A program made the position numbers and the translations under genes. Positions 34,406 through 43,503 of a DNA stretch of 64,000 nucleotides are shown piece after piece (the first letter of the stretch is position 1; every line of letters starts with the position of its first letter). The notes beneath the pieces were generated by a model that saw only the letters and a list, made by a program, of their open reading frames with translations, searched no databases and had not been told where the DNA came from. Where the stretch lies: the NCBI RefSeq assembly GCF_015354245.1, contig NZ_JADKYZ010000009.1:62001-126000 (forward strand), in the 5' to 3' direction. Origin of the DNA: Diaphorobacter caeni. Lineage in GTDB: Bacteria; Pseudomonadota; Gammaproteobacteria; Burkholderiales; Burkholderiaceae_C.

Positions 34406-34954
34406 ATGACCACCTTTTCGAACGACCTCGTCTGCACCCGCTTTTCCACACCGCTCGGCGACATGTACGCCGCCGCATCGAACCAGGGTCTGGTGGGCCT
34501 GTGGTTTCACGACCAGAAACACCTGCCCGCGCAACTCGCGCCCGATCTGCCGCATCCCCTCTGGCGGATGGAGGACGATCACCCGGTGCTGACGAAAGCC
34601 AGAGACCAGGTGCGCGAGTTTCTTGCCGGCGAGCGTCGTGACTTCGATCTGCCGCTGGACATTTCCGCAGGCACGCCGTTCCAGCGTTCGGTATGGCAGG
34701 CGCTGCTTCATATTCCTGTCGGCAAGACAACCACCTACGGCGCCCTCGCCCGCCAGCTTGGCAAGACGCAGGCCATGCGCGCGGTCGGAGCTGCCGTAGG
34801 GCGGAATCCACTGAGTCTGGCCGTGCCCTGCCACCGGGTTCTCGGTCAGGACGGCAGTCTGACCGGCTATGCTGGCGGGCTGACGCGCAAAACCGCGCTG
34901 CTGACGCTCGAAGGCGCGCTCGCGGGCGGCGTCCATGGCGTTCCAAAGAATTGA
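34406..34954 (+). CDS. ogt: Methylated-DNA-[protein]-cysteine S-methyltransferase
   Basis: 182 residues. The active-site motif Pro-Cys-His-Arg-Val has Cys142 as the suicidal methyl acceptor, and TPFQRSVWQALLHIPVGKTT and RAVGAAVGRNPLSLAVPCHR define the DNA-binding C-terminal domain. It repairs O6-alkylguanine in one irreversible transfer. It starts 40 bp after the Ada-AlkA fusion gene on the same strand, so co-expression during alkylation damage is likely. Confidence 0.95.
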   Translation: MTTFSNDLVCTRFSTPLGDMYAAASNQGLVGLWFHDQKHLPAQLAPDLPHPLWRMEDDHPVLTKARDQVREFLAGERRDFDLPLDISAGTPFQRSVWQALLHIPVGKTTTYGALARQLGKTQAMRAVGAAVGRNPLSLAVPCHRVLGQDGSLTGYAGGLTRKTALLTLEGALAGGVHGVPKN

Positions 34955-34961
34955 AAACAAC

Positions 34962-35879
34962 ATGACTTCCACCACCGTGCCGACCCACTCGGCGCAACGC
35001 TCCTGGGTTCCTGAATTTCTGCTGCTGTCAGCGATCTGGGGCGCATCGTTTCTGTTCATGCGCATGGGTGCGGTGGAGTTCGGTCCGTTTCCGACGGCCG
35101 GCCTGCGCGTGGCGCTCGCGGCCGTGCTGCTGCTGCCATTCGTGGTGCTCGCGGGTGAGTGGCCTGCCCTGCGCCGCCACTGGAAAACCGTGATGCTCGC
35201 CGGCGTGATCAATTCGGCGATCCCCTTTGCACTGTTCGCCTGGGCGGTGATGCACATCACCACCGGCCTCACCTCGATTCTGAACGCCACCGTGCCGCTG
35301 TTCGGCGCGCTGGTCGCGTGGATCTGGCTGGGCGAGCGCATTCAGCGCCTGCGCTGGCTGGGATTGCTGCTCGGCTTCGTGGGCGTCGCGCTGCTGGCTT
35401 GGAAGGCTCCGGGCGGCGCGGGCATGAAGAGCAGCGATGCGGGCTGGGCCATCGCGGCCTGCCTCGGTGCGTCGATCTGCTACGCCGTCGCGGCCAATTT
35501 CGCCAAACGCTATCTCGTGGGCGTGCCGCCGCTCGCAAGCGCCACCGGCAGTCTGCTCGGCGCGAGCGCCTGCCTGGCCATCCCCACCGTGATGAACTGG
35601 CCGACCCAGATGCCCGGGCCGCGCGCCTGGGGCGCAGTGGTCGCCATCGCCGTGCTCTGCACCGGGCTGGCCTATTTTCTGTATTTCCGCCTGATCGCCA
35701 ACGCCGGGCCCAGCCGCGCGGTCGCCGTGACCTTTCTCGCGCCCGCGTTCGCCGTTCTCTACGGCGTGGTGTTTCTTCACGAAACCATTACCCCCTGGAT
35801 GCTCGGCTGCGGCGTGATCATCGTATGCGGAACCATGTTGTCTACGGGTCTGGTTCGATTTGACCGTAAACCCCGATGA
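34962..35879 (+). CDS. EamA/DMT-family transporter
   Basis: 305 residues from the ATG at 34962; an ATG at 34935 would overlap ogt by 20 bases. Ten hydrophobic segments are arranged as two EamA repeats, beginning with LLLSAIWGASFLFMRMG and ending near LGCGVIIVCGTMLSTGLV. The first repeat has the typical PLFGALVAWIWLGERIQRLR, the second LAPAFAVLYGVVFLHETITP. Members export metabolites such as amino acids. The substrate is not inferable; the link with DNA repair genes may be coincidental. Confidence 0.9.
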   Translation: MTSTTVPTHSAQRSWVPEFLLLSAIWGASFLFMRMGAVEFGPFPTAGLRVALAAVLLLPFVVLAGEWPALRRHWKTVMLAGVINSAIPFALFAWAVMHITTGLTSILNATVPLFGALVAWIWLGERIQRLRWLGLLLGFVGVALLAWKAPGGAGMKSSDAGWAIAACLGASICYAVAANFAKRYLVGVPPLASATGSLLGASACLAIPTVMNWPTQMPGPRAWGAVVAIAVLCTGLAYFLYFRLIANAGPSRAVAVTFLAPAFAVLYGVVFLHETITPWMLGCGVIIVCGTMLSTGLVRFDRKPR

Positions 35880-36038
35880 ATTGTCTGACAAGACGAACTC
35901 GAAAACGCTGTTCACACCCCAAACAATAGATTACAATTAATTCAAATGCACATTCGATAGAAATATTTTACGAATTGCACAATCACGGTTTGTTTCGGGT
36001 TGGCTGACGCATTTCCAGAGTGATCGCGGGGGAGATGG

Positions 36039-39000
36039 TTGGCGAACGAAGACTCACGTCACTATTCATCACCGCTGTCCACTTGGCATATGACCAATGA
36101 ATTCTTCGTCACGGGCTTGATTCTGGTGACGCTGATCATTGGTGCCGCGCTGCTGCCGATTTCCACTTTGCTCAACCCCAGCCGACGCGACCAGATCTGC
36201 ATCGGCCTGGTCTGCGGGTTGTTTTCGCTGTTGGTGACGATGCTGCACGTGCGCTCGACCATGGGCGGCATTTCCTTCGTCTACCCCAGCATTCTTGCGT
36301 CGGTGAGCTTTCTCTTCGGCCCGCTGGCCGGAGGCGTGGCGACGCTGTGCTCCCTGCTTGGCATGTTTCTGGACACGCCGCACGCCTGGTGGATAGACCT
36401 TGGGCTGGCACTCTCCATGTGGGGTGTGGGCAGCGTCGCCTGGCTGGTTCAGCGACGCACCCGACTCAACTTCTGGCTGCTCTTTGCCCTGCTGATGGTG
36501 CTCGTGCCCATGTTCATCACTCCATGGGCCACCCTCGGAGATCCGGCCGAGCGCCATGGCTGGGCCACGCTGGATGTGATTCCTCTGCGATACGTTCTGG
36601 GGCTGGTGACGCTGTGCGGGGGCGTCGGTCTGATCATGCGTCAGGCACGCACTCAGCGCATGCTGCTGCACAGCGAGAACGAGCTCGTTCACGCACTCAG
36701 GGCGACGGGCGGCGGGCGCTGGGAATGGAACGTGCGCGAACGGCTTTTCAGCTACCACGGCAGTTTTTTCCGCGATTTCGGACTTGAAGACAGCCCCGGC
36801 GACAACGACATCGCTCCGCTCAAACCCCTTCGACGAGCTGATCAATTCGCTACCCTGCGTTCACGCATCGACCCGGATGACTTCGAACGCGTGAAGCCCC
36901 GACTGCTGCAGATGCATGCGAGGCATGCTGCCCCACTTCCACGGCGAGTTCCGCATCAGGGACGACCATGGGCGCACTCGCAAGCTGATCGCGCGCGGTG
37001 CCGTGGTCGAGTTCGACAAGAGCGGTCAACCTCTGCGCCTCTCCGGCATGCTGCTCGACGTGACCGAGCAGCACGAGATGGCGAGCGCCCTGCGTCTCTC
37101 GGACATCAAGTACACCACTTTCTACAAGACGTTGCCCGATCCGGCCGGCATCGTGCGCATGTCGGATGGGCACTATATCGATGCGAATCCGGCCATGGAG
37201 CGCATGTGCCAGCTGCCGCTGTCCAGCATTCTGGGCAAGACGGCCGAGGAGTTCGGGCTCGTGATTTCGAAGCAAGATCGCGCCCAGGTCAGTTCGCTGG
37301 GGGAGGATGCGGAAATCAACGGCATGTCCCTGAAGGTCGAGCTTCACGGACAGGTCATCACGGGGCTGTTCTCCGCGCGCAGTGCGCTCATCGAAGGCGA
37401 ACGCTGCCTCATCTTCGTGTTCCACGACATGACGCACACGCATGTGATCGAAGAGAACCTGCGTGTGTCCAGCCATTCTCTCGAGCAGGCGAGCTGGCTG
37501 GCCCGCCTGGGCACCTGGGAAGGCATTCCCGGCCAGGGCGTGATCTACTGGTCGGACGTCTGCTGCGTGATCCATGGCGTTCCTCCCGGCACGCCGCCGC
37601 CGGCCGACTACATCGAGCGTTTCGTGGCACCCGAATGGCGCGAGCATGTTCGAAAGATCAGCCGCTACAAGCGCAATTCACACATGGTCTGGGAGACGGA
37701 GTTCGAGATTCTGCGGGCCGACCGGCAGCGCGTATGGGTGCGGGTGCGCAGTGAAACCGTCATGGAGGATGGCAAATTCCTCAAGATCCGCGGCGTGCTG
37801 CAGGACATCGACGCCCTGCGCCGCACCTCCGAGCGCATGCTTGCGTCCGAGGCGCAGTTCGCATATATCTTTCAGGCCATCCCGATCTCGCTGGCCTTCG
37901 TGCGCCGCGACGACGGCCGGGTGGTCGATGTGAATCCCGCGTGGGAACAAGGCTCGGGCTACTCCCGGGAAATGTCGATCGGTCGCACTTTCGTCGAGCT
38001 GGGCATCTATTCGGCCCAGTCCCGCGAGACCATGCTGCGCGAGGCGCGCAAGACCGGCGAGCTGACCGGATACGAAAACGAACTGCGCTCCCTCGACGGA
38101 AAAGTGCACACCGTCCTGCAGTCCATGAGCCCCATCGACGTCGGTGGCGAGGCCTGCTGGCTGATCACCGTGATCAACATCACCGAGCGCAAGCAGCAGG
38201 AGCGCAGGGTCCGCGAACGCGAGGAGCTGCTCTCGCTCACCGTCAATGCCGCCGCGCTCGGCTTGTGGGATCTTGACATGCAGTCAGGCATCGTGCGCGG
38301 CGACGCCCGCTGGCATGAACTGCAGGGTGGCGCGTCGGGCAAGGCGCCCGAACCCACGCCTTGGGTCAGGGGCATCAGCGGCGAGCAGATCAGAGTGATC
38401 GAAGGCGCACTGCAGCAACACCTGAACACACCCACCAAGCCGTTCGACGCCACCTGGCGCATCGCCCCCCCGCAGGCGCAGACGCGCTGGCTTCGCAACG
38501 TCGGCAAGGTCGTCGGTTTTGATCAGAATGGCGCGGCACGACGCATGGTGGGCGTGGCGATGGACGTGACGCTGCAGCACGAGCAGCAGGAGCTGCTGCT
38601 CCACATGGCCCACTATGACTCGCTCACGGGCCTGCCCAACCGCGCGCTGCTCGGCCAGCGGCTGCGCGATGCGGTGGAGCGCAGCATCAAGGAAGACGTC
38701 AAGCTGGCCATCGCCTACATCGATCTCGATGCGCTCAAGGCCCTCAATGACCGCCTGGGCCACAGCCTCGGTGACCGCCTGCTGGTGCAGGTCGCCGGAC
38801 GTCTGCAGCGGGCGCTGCGACCGGCCGATTGCGTCGCGCGTCTGGGTGGAGACGAATTCATCGTGCTGCTCTACGACGTGATCGACCGCGAGGCCGCCGA
38901 GAAGCGCATGCGCGCCTTGATGGAGGCGGTCTCGTCTCCGTATGACATCGAGGGGGAGCGCGTCGACATCACCGCCAGCGTGGGCTACACCCTGTTTCCC

Positions 39001-39948
39001 GAGGACTCCGCCGACACCGACACCCTTCTGCGCCACGCCGATCAGGCCATGTACCTGGCCAAGCAGGCCGGTGGAAACCGCCTGCGCGCCTTCGATTCAG
39101 TGCAGGAAACGGCGCGCCAGAGCATGGTCGAGCGACGTGCGCATGTCGATCAGGCCATCAACAACGGCGAGCTGTCGCTCTACCTCCAGCCCAAGGTGGA
39201 CATGCGCAGCGGTGCGGTGATCGGCGCCGAGGCGCTGGTGCGCTGGGTGCATCCTGAACTCGGCGTGATTCTTCCGGGCTCCTTCCTCCATGTGATCGAC
39301 GGCACCGAGCTGGAGGCCAAGTTCTCCGAATGGGCAATGGACTCGGTGCTCACGCACATCGCTCAGCTCAAGCGTCAGGGTCTGGACATACAGATCAGCG
39401 TCAACATCGACGCCGAGCGCCTTCGCCATCGCGATTTCGCCAATTGGGTGCTGGGCCATCTGCAGCGTCATCCGGAAGTGCAGCCCCGACAGCTGGACCT
39501 GGAAATCACGGAAAACGCGGCGCTCTACGACGTCAACCATGTCGCGCGCGAACTGGCGCAGCTGCGCGCCATCGGCATAACGGTCTCGCTGGATGACTTT
39601 GGCACCGGCTATTCGTCGCTGGCCTATCTGCGGCGCCTGCCCATCGATCAATTGAAGCTTGACCAGAGCTATGTGCGGGGAATGATGCAGGACCCGGCCG
39701 ATCAGGCCATCGTGCAGGGCGTGGTCGGGCTTGCCCGATCGTTCGGCTACCGCATCGTGGCCGAAGGGGTGGAGTCGGAGGAGCAAGGCATTCTGCTGGT
39801 GCGCATGGGCTGCCTGATCGCACAGGGCCACATCGTCTCGCGCCCCATGCCAGCCGAACATTTCGCGGATTGGGCCAGGCACTGGCACGCCCCGCGCTCC
39901 TGGCTGGAATCGGCCCGGACCATCTCCGAGCCGCTTCCGCTGGTATAA
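36039..39948 (+). pseudogene. Sensor diguanylate cyclase/phosphodiesterase (LYT-like membrane, PAS, GGDEF, EAL), split by a frameshift
   Basis: The N-terminal frame starts at a TTG (36039) with GGGGGAG eight bases upstream. It encodes a multi-helix membrane sensor resembling 5TMR-LYT (about residues 20-205) and the first half of a PAS domain (WEWNVRERLFSYHGSFFRDF, then SRIDPDDFERVKPRLLQMHA). Between about 36910 and 36930 the reading frame moves by one base. The rest of that PAS domain (MLPHFHGEFRIRDDHGRTRK) continues in the next frame to 39948. One extra base is the simplest explanation. The rejoined protein would be about 1,300 residues. No slippery motif is visible, so mutation or a base-calling error is likelier than programmed shifting. 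Confidence 0.75.
36916..39948 (+). CDS. C-terminal PAS-GGDEF-EAL part of the split c-di-GMP enzyme
   Basis: This intact 1010-residue frame holds several PAS domains (DITEQHE-type and NITERKQQERR C-cap helices are visible), then GGDEF near residue 645 with an intact GGDEF motif, then EAL near 770 with an intact EAL motif. LDDFGTGYSSLAYLRRLPID and IVAEGVESEEQ are also present. Both catalytic cores therefore look competent to make and break c-di-GMP. If the frameshift is real, the ATG at 36916 could give a soluble product without the membrane sensor, but no convincing ribosome site precedes it. Confidence 0.7.
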   Translation: MRGMLPHFHGEFRIRDDHGRTRKLIARGAVVEFDKSGQPLRLSGMLLDVTEQHEMASALRLSDIKYTTFYKTLPDPAGIVRMSDGHYIDANPAMERMCQLPLSSILGKTAEEFGLVISKQDRAQVSSLGEDAEINGMSLKVELHGQVITGLFSARSALIEGERCLIFVFHDMTHTHVIEENLRVSSHSLEQASWLARLGTWEGIPGQGVIYWSDVCCVIHGVPPGTPPPADYIERFVAPEWREHVRKISRYKRNSHMVWETEFEILRADRQRVWVRVRSETVMEDGKFLKIRGVLQDIDALRRTSERMLASEAQFAYIFQAIPISLAFVRRDDGRVVDVNPAWEQGSGYSREMSIGRTFVELGIYSAQSRETMLREARKTGELTGYENELRSLDGKVHTVLQSMSPIDVGGEACWLITVINITERKQQERRVREREELLSLTVNAAALGLWDLDMQSGIVRGDARWHELQGGASGKAPEPTPWVRGISGEQIRVIEGALQQHLNTPTKPFDATWRIAPPQAQTRWLRNVGKVVGFDQNGAARRMVGVAMDVTLQHEQQELLLHMAHYDSLTGLPNRALLGQRLRDAVERSIKEDVKLAIAYIDLDALKALNDRLGHSLGDRLLVQVAGRLQRALRPADCVARLGGDEFIVLLYDVIDREAAEKRMRALMEAVSSPYDIEGERVDITASVGYTLFPEDSADTDTLLRHADQAMYLAKQAGGNRLRAFDSVQETARQSMVERRAHVDQAINNGELSLYLQPKVDMRSGAVIGAEALVRWVHPELGVILPGSFLHVIDGTELEAKFSEWAMDSVLTHIAQLKRQGLDIQISVNIDAERLRHRDFANWVLGHLQRHPEVQPRQLDLEITENAALYDVNHVARELAQLRAIGITVSLDDFGTGYSSLAYLRRLPIDQLKLDQSYVRGMMQDPADQAIVQGVVGLARSFGYRIVAEGVESEEQGILLVRMGCLIAQGHIVSRPMPAEHFADWARHWHAPRSWLESARTISEPLPLV

Positions 39949-40006
39949 AAAAAGCTGCTACCACCGCTCCAACCGCGATAACAGCTGTAAAACCGCTCCA
40001 GATTCC

Positions 40007-41899
40007 TCAGCCGAGCAGATCCCTGATCTGCTGCAGCGCCGTCGGATCCTCCATCGTCGTCACGTCGCCCGGATCGCGTTTTTCCGCGACCGCCTGCAGC
40101 GTGCGGCGCAGCAGCTTGCCGCTGCGCGTCTTGGGCAAGGCATTCACGAAGAACACGCGCGCAGGACGGGCCACAGCGCCCAGCTGGCTGTCGACATGCT
40201 TCATGATCTCGCCCTCGAACTTGAGGCGCGCCGCATCGTCCGTCAAACCGGAGGCATCACGCGCCACCGCGAACGCCATGGCGACCTGCCCCTTGAGGTT
40301 GTCCGCCACGCCCACCACCGCCACTTCGGCGATGTTCGCGTTGCCCGAAATGCACTCCTCGATCTCGCGTGTTCCAAGGCGGTGTCCGGCCACGTTGATC
40401 ACGTCGTCGGTGCGACCGAGAATGAAGAAGTAACCATCCTGATCGCGAACGCCCCAATCAAAGGTGCTGTAGATCAGACGACCGGGAATGCTCTTCCAAT
40501 AGGTGTTGACGAAGCGCTCGTCATTGCGCCAAACGGTCTGCAGGCACCCGGGAGGCAGCGGCCCTTCGATGGCCAGCACGCCCTTCTGGTTGGGCGCCGT
40601 CAGCTCTTCGCCGTTGGTCTCGTCGATGAGCTTGACGTTGTAACCGTAGACCGCCTTGCCGGGACTGCCGAAGCGCGACTGCTGCTTCTCCACGCCATTG
40701 CACAGCGTAAGTATCGGCCAGCCGGTTTCCGTCTGCCAGTAGTTGTCGATGATCGGCACCTGCAGCGCGCCGCTGATCCACTGCGCGGTCGGCTCGTCCA
40801 GCGGCTCGCCCGCGAGCCAGAGGCCCTTGAGCGTCGAAAGATCGTAGCGCTTGAGATATTCGGGATCCTGCTTCTTGAGCACCCGCACCGCGGTCGGCGC
40901 GGAGAACATGTGCGTGACCTTGTACTTCTCGACGATGCTCCACCAGATGCCCGCATCGGGGCGGGTCGGCAGGCCTTCGTACATGACGGTCGCCATGCCG
41001 GCGAGCAGCGGGCCGTAGATGATGTAGCTGTGGCCGACGACCCAGCCGATGTCGCTGGTGCAGAAGAAAGTGTCGCCAGGCTTGGCATCGAACACCCAGC
41101 GCATGCTGGAGGTCAGCGCCACCGCATAGCCGCCGGTGTCACGCTGCACGCCCTTGGGCTTGCCGGTCGTGCCGCTGGTGTAGAGCGTGTAGCTGGATTC
41201 CGTGGCGTCGAGCCAGACGCAGGGCACGTTGGCATCGAGATGCTGGCTGCGCAGCGCCGCCCAGTCGTGATCACGACCGGCGCGCATGCTCGCGGGCGCC
41301 AGTCCCCGATCGATCAGCAGCACGGCCTGAGGCTTGTGCGCGGACAGGTCGATGGCCTCGTCCAGCAGCGGTTTGTAGGGAACGACCTTGCCGCCGCGCG
41401 AACCCGCATCGGCCGACACGATCACGGTCGGCTCCGCATCCTCGATGCGAGAGGCGAGCGACGACGAAGCAAAGCCGCCGAACACGACCGAGTGGATGGC
41501 GCCGATGCGCGCGCAGGCCAACATCGCGAACGATGCTTCGGCGATCATCGGCATGTAGATCAGCACCCGATCGCCCCGCTTCACGCCCAGCGCCTGCAGG
41601 CAGGCGGCCATGCGCTGCACTTCCTTGTGCAGCTCGGCGTAGCTGTAGGCACGCTCGGTGTTGGTTTCGGTGGAAATCGCGATCAGCGCGTTCTGATTGG
41701 CCCGCTCCGCCAGATGGCGGTCAACGGCGTTGTGGCACAGGTTGGTCGTGCCGCCGACGTACCAGCGCGCAAACGGCGGGTTGCTGTAGTCGCAGATCTG
41801 CCGGGGCTGGGTTTGCCATTCGACGAACTGGGCCTGCTCGGACCAGAAGGCATCGCGATCCTCGATCGAGCGACGATGAAACTCAGAAAAACTCACCAT
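40007..41899 (-). CDS. prpE: Propionate-CoA ligase
   Basis: 630 residues from the ATG at 41899, which has AAGGAG ten bases upstream; the open frame extends to 42016 without homology. PrpE-type features throughout: NPPFARWYVGGTTNLCHNAV, the P-loop TSGTTGKPKG near 240, DNYWQTETGWP, and near 590 the Pro-Lys-Thr-Arg-Ser-Gly-Lys motif whose Lys is the acetylation site in Acs/PrpE enzymes. It activates propionate (and acetate or other short acids) to acyl-CoA via an acyl-adenylate. Regulation by the Pat-like protein encoded at 27-30 kb is plausible. Confidence 0.93.
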   Translation of the reverse strand: MVSFSEFHRRSIEDRDAFWSEQAQFVEWQTQPRQICDYSNPPFARWYVGGTTNLCHNAVDRHLAERANQNALIAISTETNTERAYSYAELHKEVQRMAACLQALGVKRGDRVLIYMPMIAEASFAMLACARIGAIHSVVFGGFASSSLASRIEDAEPTVIVSADAGSRGGKVVPYKPLLDEAIDLSAHKPQAVLLIDRGLAPASMRAGRDHDWAALRSQHLDANVPCVWLDATESSYTLYTSGTTGKPKGVQRDTGGYAVALTSSMRWVFDAKPGDTFFCTSDIGWVVGHSYIIYGPLLAGMATVMYEGLPTRPDAGIWWSIVEKYKVTHMFSAPTAVRVLKKQDPEYLKRYDLSTLKGLWLAGEPLDEPTAQWISGALQVPIIDNYWQTETGWPILTLCNGVEKQQSRFGSPGKAVYGYNVKLIDETNGEELTAPNQKGVLAIEGPLPPGCLQTVWRNDERFVNTYWKSIPGRLIYSTFDWGVRDQDGYFFILGRTDDVINVAGHRLGTREIEECISGNANIAEVAVVGVADNLKGQVAMAFAVARDASGLTDDAARLKFEGEIMKHVDSQLGAVARPARVFFVNALPKTRSGKLLRRTLQAVAEKRDPGDVTTMEDPTALQQIRDLLG

Positions 41900-42254
41900 T
41901 GGAATAGTCTCCTTATATGACCGACGGCGCTGCCCAACCGCTGTGGCAATTCCGTTGATTTCATTATGTATAAGCGAGTTTTCGTCAAGCTGACGCTCCT
42001 GAATGTCTTCTGGCATTCCGAGAAGCGATACAAAAGCACACCCTTCTCACCAATGAACACCCACATTTTGCGAGCATCTGACGGTGTTGGCGATAGCGTC
42101 GGGGTCGTGAATTCACGACGATTGAGCTATATCAATTGAGCAACGCAAGAAGACGAAACCCCGCAACGGACGTGAGTTCGGGCGGGGCTGAGAGAGGCGG
42201 GAGGCGCTGAGATACAAGGAACCGGGCACAGCGAGCGGCACGCGGTCCCGTCGA
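41900..42254. other. Intergenic region, 355 bp, upstream of prpE
   Basis: It separates prpE from the end of the isochorismatase-type gene, both on the minus strand. It contains the prpE leader with AAGGAG, a perfect 16-base palindrome near 42104 and a pair of TTGAGC direct repeats just beyond. An imperfect GC-rich hairpin (CCCCGC...GCGGGG, about 42160-42186) might terminate the upstream gene. No gene is recognisable. Confidence 0.55.
42104..42119. promoter_or_regulatory. Perfect 16-bp palindrome, candidate operator upstream of prpE
   Basis: The sequence GTCGTGAATTCACGAC is perfectly self-complementary. It lies about 200 bases upstream of the prpE start in otherwise unstructured DNA. Such dyads are typical of dimeric regulators; the regulator is unknown. 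Confidence 0.35.
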
Positions 42255-42860
42255 TCACTTGACCAGAGTCAGCATGTCCTTGAAGTCGGGGTGCTCGCAG
42301 GTGCGCAGCCATTCAAAGGCGACCATTTCAGTGGTCACAAGTTCTGCTCCCGCGCCCGCCAGGCGGTCAAAGGCCGCGTCGCGGTTGCGCTCGGTGCGCG
42401 AGCTGCACGCGTCGGTCACCACCCAGACGTCGAACTCGTCTTCCAGCAGATCCAGCGCCGTCTGCAGCAGGCAGACATGGGCCTCGCAACCGGCGATGAC
42501 GATGGTGTTGCGCTCGGGCGCCTGCTGCTGGGGCTTCTGGAGATGCTTGGGCAGGCTGCGGGCATTGCCGCCCTGCTGGGGCTTTGCGGGAGGGCGCAGC
42601 CATTCGCAAAGACCTTCTTCGGCGGCGCTGAAATGCATCTTCGAGAGCGTGTTGCGGCACAGCGCGCGCAGTTCAGCGTCGTTGCCGCCCAGGCGCGACG
42701 GATTCTGCTCCGTACCCCAGACCGGCACGTCTATGAACTGTGCGATTTTCGCGAGACGGCGGGCATTCTCGAGCACCATCGCGCCCTCGAATATCACCGG
42801 CATCAGGCGCTCCTGATAGTCCACCAGCACCAGTTGGGATTCGGATTCATCAAGCAGCAT
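42255..42860 (-). CDS. Isochorismatase-family cysteine hydrolase
   Basis: 201 residues. An early Asp sits in LVLVDYQERLMPVIF, a cis-peptide-type region follows WGTEQNPSRLGG, and the nucleophile lies in IVIAGCEAHVCLLQTALDLL, with the second Cys in the expected place. The family cleaves amides, isochorismate or nicotinamide-like substrates. An insertion of Gln/Pro/Lys-rich residues around 95-120 is unusual. It is encoded upstream of prpE on the same strand, but across 355 bp, so a shared operon is doubtful. Confidence 0.85.
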   Translation of the reverse strand: MLLDESESQLVLVDYQERLMPVIFEGAMVLENARRLAKIAQFIDVPVWGTEQNPSRLGGNDAELRALCRNTLSKMHFSAAEEGLCEWLRPPAKPQQGGNARSLPKHLQKPQQQAPERNTIVIAGCEAHVCLLQTALDLLEDEFDVWVVTDACSSRTERNRDAAFDRLAGAGAELVTTEMVAFEWLRTCEHPDFKDMLTLVK

Positions 42861-43053
42861 GGAATTTATTCTTTCTTACCTACAACGGGCGATTCAAAGC
42901 ACAGATTGTCGCAGGATCATGCACCAATGCCATCGGCGGGGCTTGTTGGCGACTCGTCCGGAAAATTGACTTACATCATGGATGCAGGTCGCACTCGGCT
43001 TCACGATGGTCACACCAACTGTCACAAGCGCCACCCGTGCAAGGCTTGAACCC

Positions 43054-43494
43054 ATGTCCTATCCCGTCCTGCTCACTATCCACCTCTTCGCCGCCCTCTT
43101 CTTCATCGGCGTGGTGTTCTTCGAGGTGCTGATGCTCGAGCCCCTGCGCCCCCAACTGCCGCCCGAGGCCATGCGCCAACTGGAGTCCGCAGTCGGCGCG
43201 CGCGCCCGGAAAATCATGCCGTGGGTCATGCTCTCTTTGTATGGAGCGGGGATCGCCATGGCATGGCTGGCCTACGCTTCCGTCCTTGCGGATCCGCTGC
43301 AGCATCGGTTTGGCCTGCTGCTGTGGATCAAGATCGCCCTCGCGACCAGCGTCATGGGACATTTCCTGACGGCCATGGCATTGCAGCGGCGCGGCAGGCT
43401 GCGCTCACGCAACTCGCGAATCATTCACTACAGCGTGTTCGCCCACATGATCGGCATCGTACTGATCGCCAAGTGGATGTTCCACCTGAACTGA
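43054..43494 (+). CDS. CopD-like four-helix integral membrane protein
   Basis: 146 residues from the ATG at 43054. Four hydrophobic helices are visible (LLTIHLFAALFFIGVVFFEV, IMPWVMLSLYGAGIAMAWLA, LLLWIKIALATSVMGHFLTA and IHYSVFAHMIGIVLIAKWMF). Conserved His residues occur in the first, third and fourth. This arrangement resembles the CopD/YcnJ domain and related haem- or copper-membrane proteins. It has no partner copper gene nearby, so the metal role is unproven. Confidence 0.7.
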   Translation: MSYPVLLTIHLFAALFFIGVVFFEVLMLEPLRPQLPPEAMRQLESAVGARARKIMPWVMLSLYGAGIAMAWLAYASVLADPLQHRFGLLLWIKIALATSVMGHFLTAMALQRRGRLRSRNSRIIHYSVFAHMIGIVLIAKWMFHLN

Positions 43495-43503
43495 ACACCG
43501 CTC

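Noticed and set aside
36905-36935. Programmed +1 ribosomal frameshift in the GGDEF/EAL gene
   Set aside because: No slippery codon with stop, no Shine-Dalgarno-like stimulator and no pseudoknot is evident. Mutation or base-calling error is simpler.
40196-41920. Long plus-strand open frame (574 codons) opposite prpE
   Set aside because: It is an antisense shadow of a well-conserved ligase, with Arg/Ala/His-rich sequence and no known motif.
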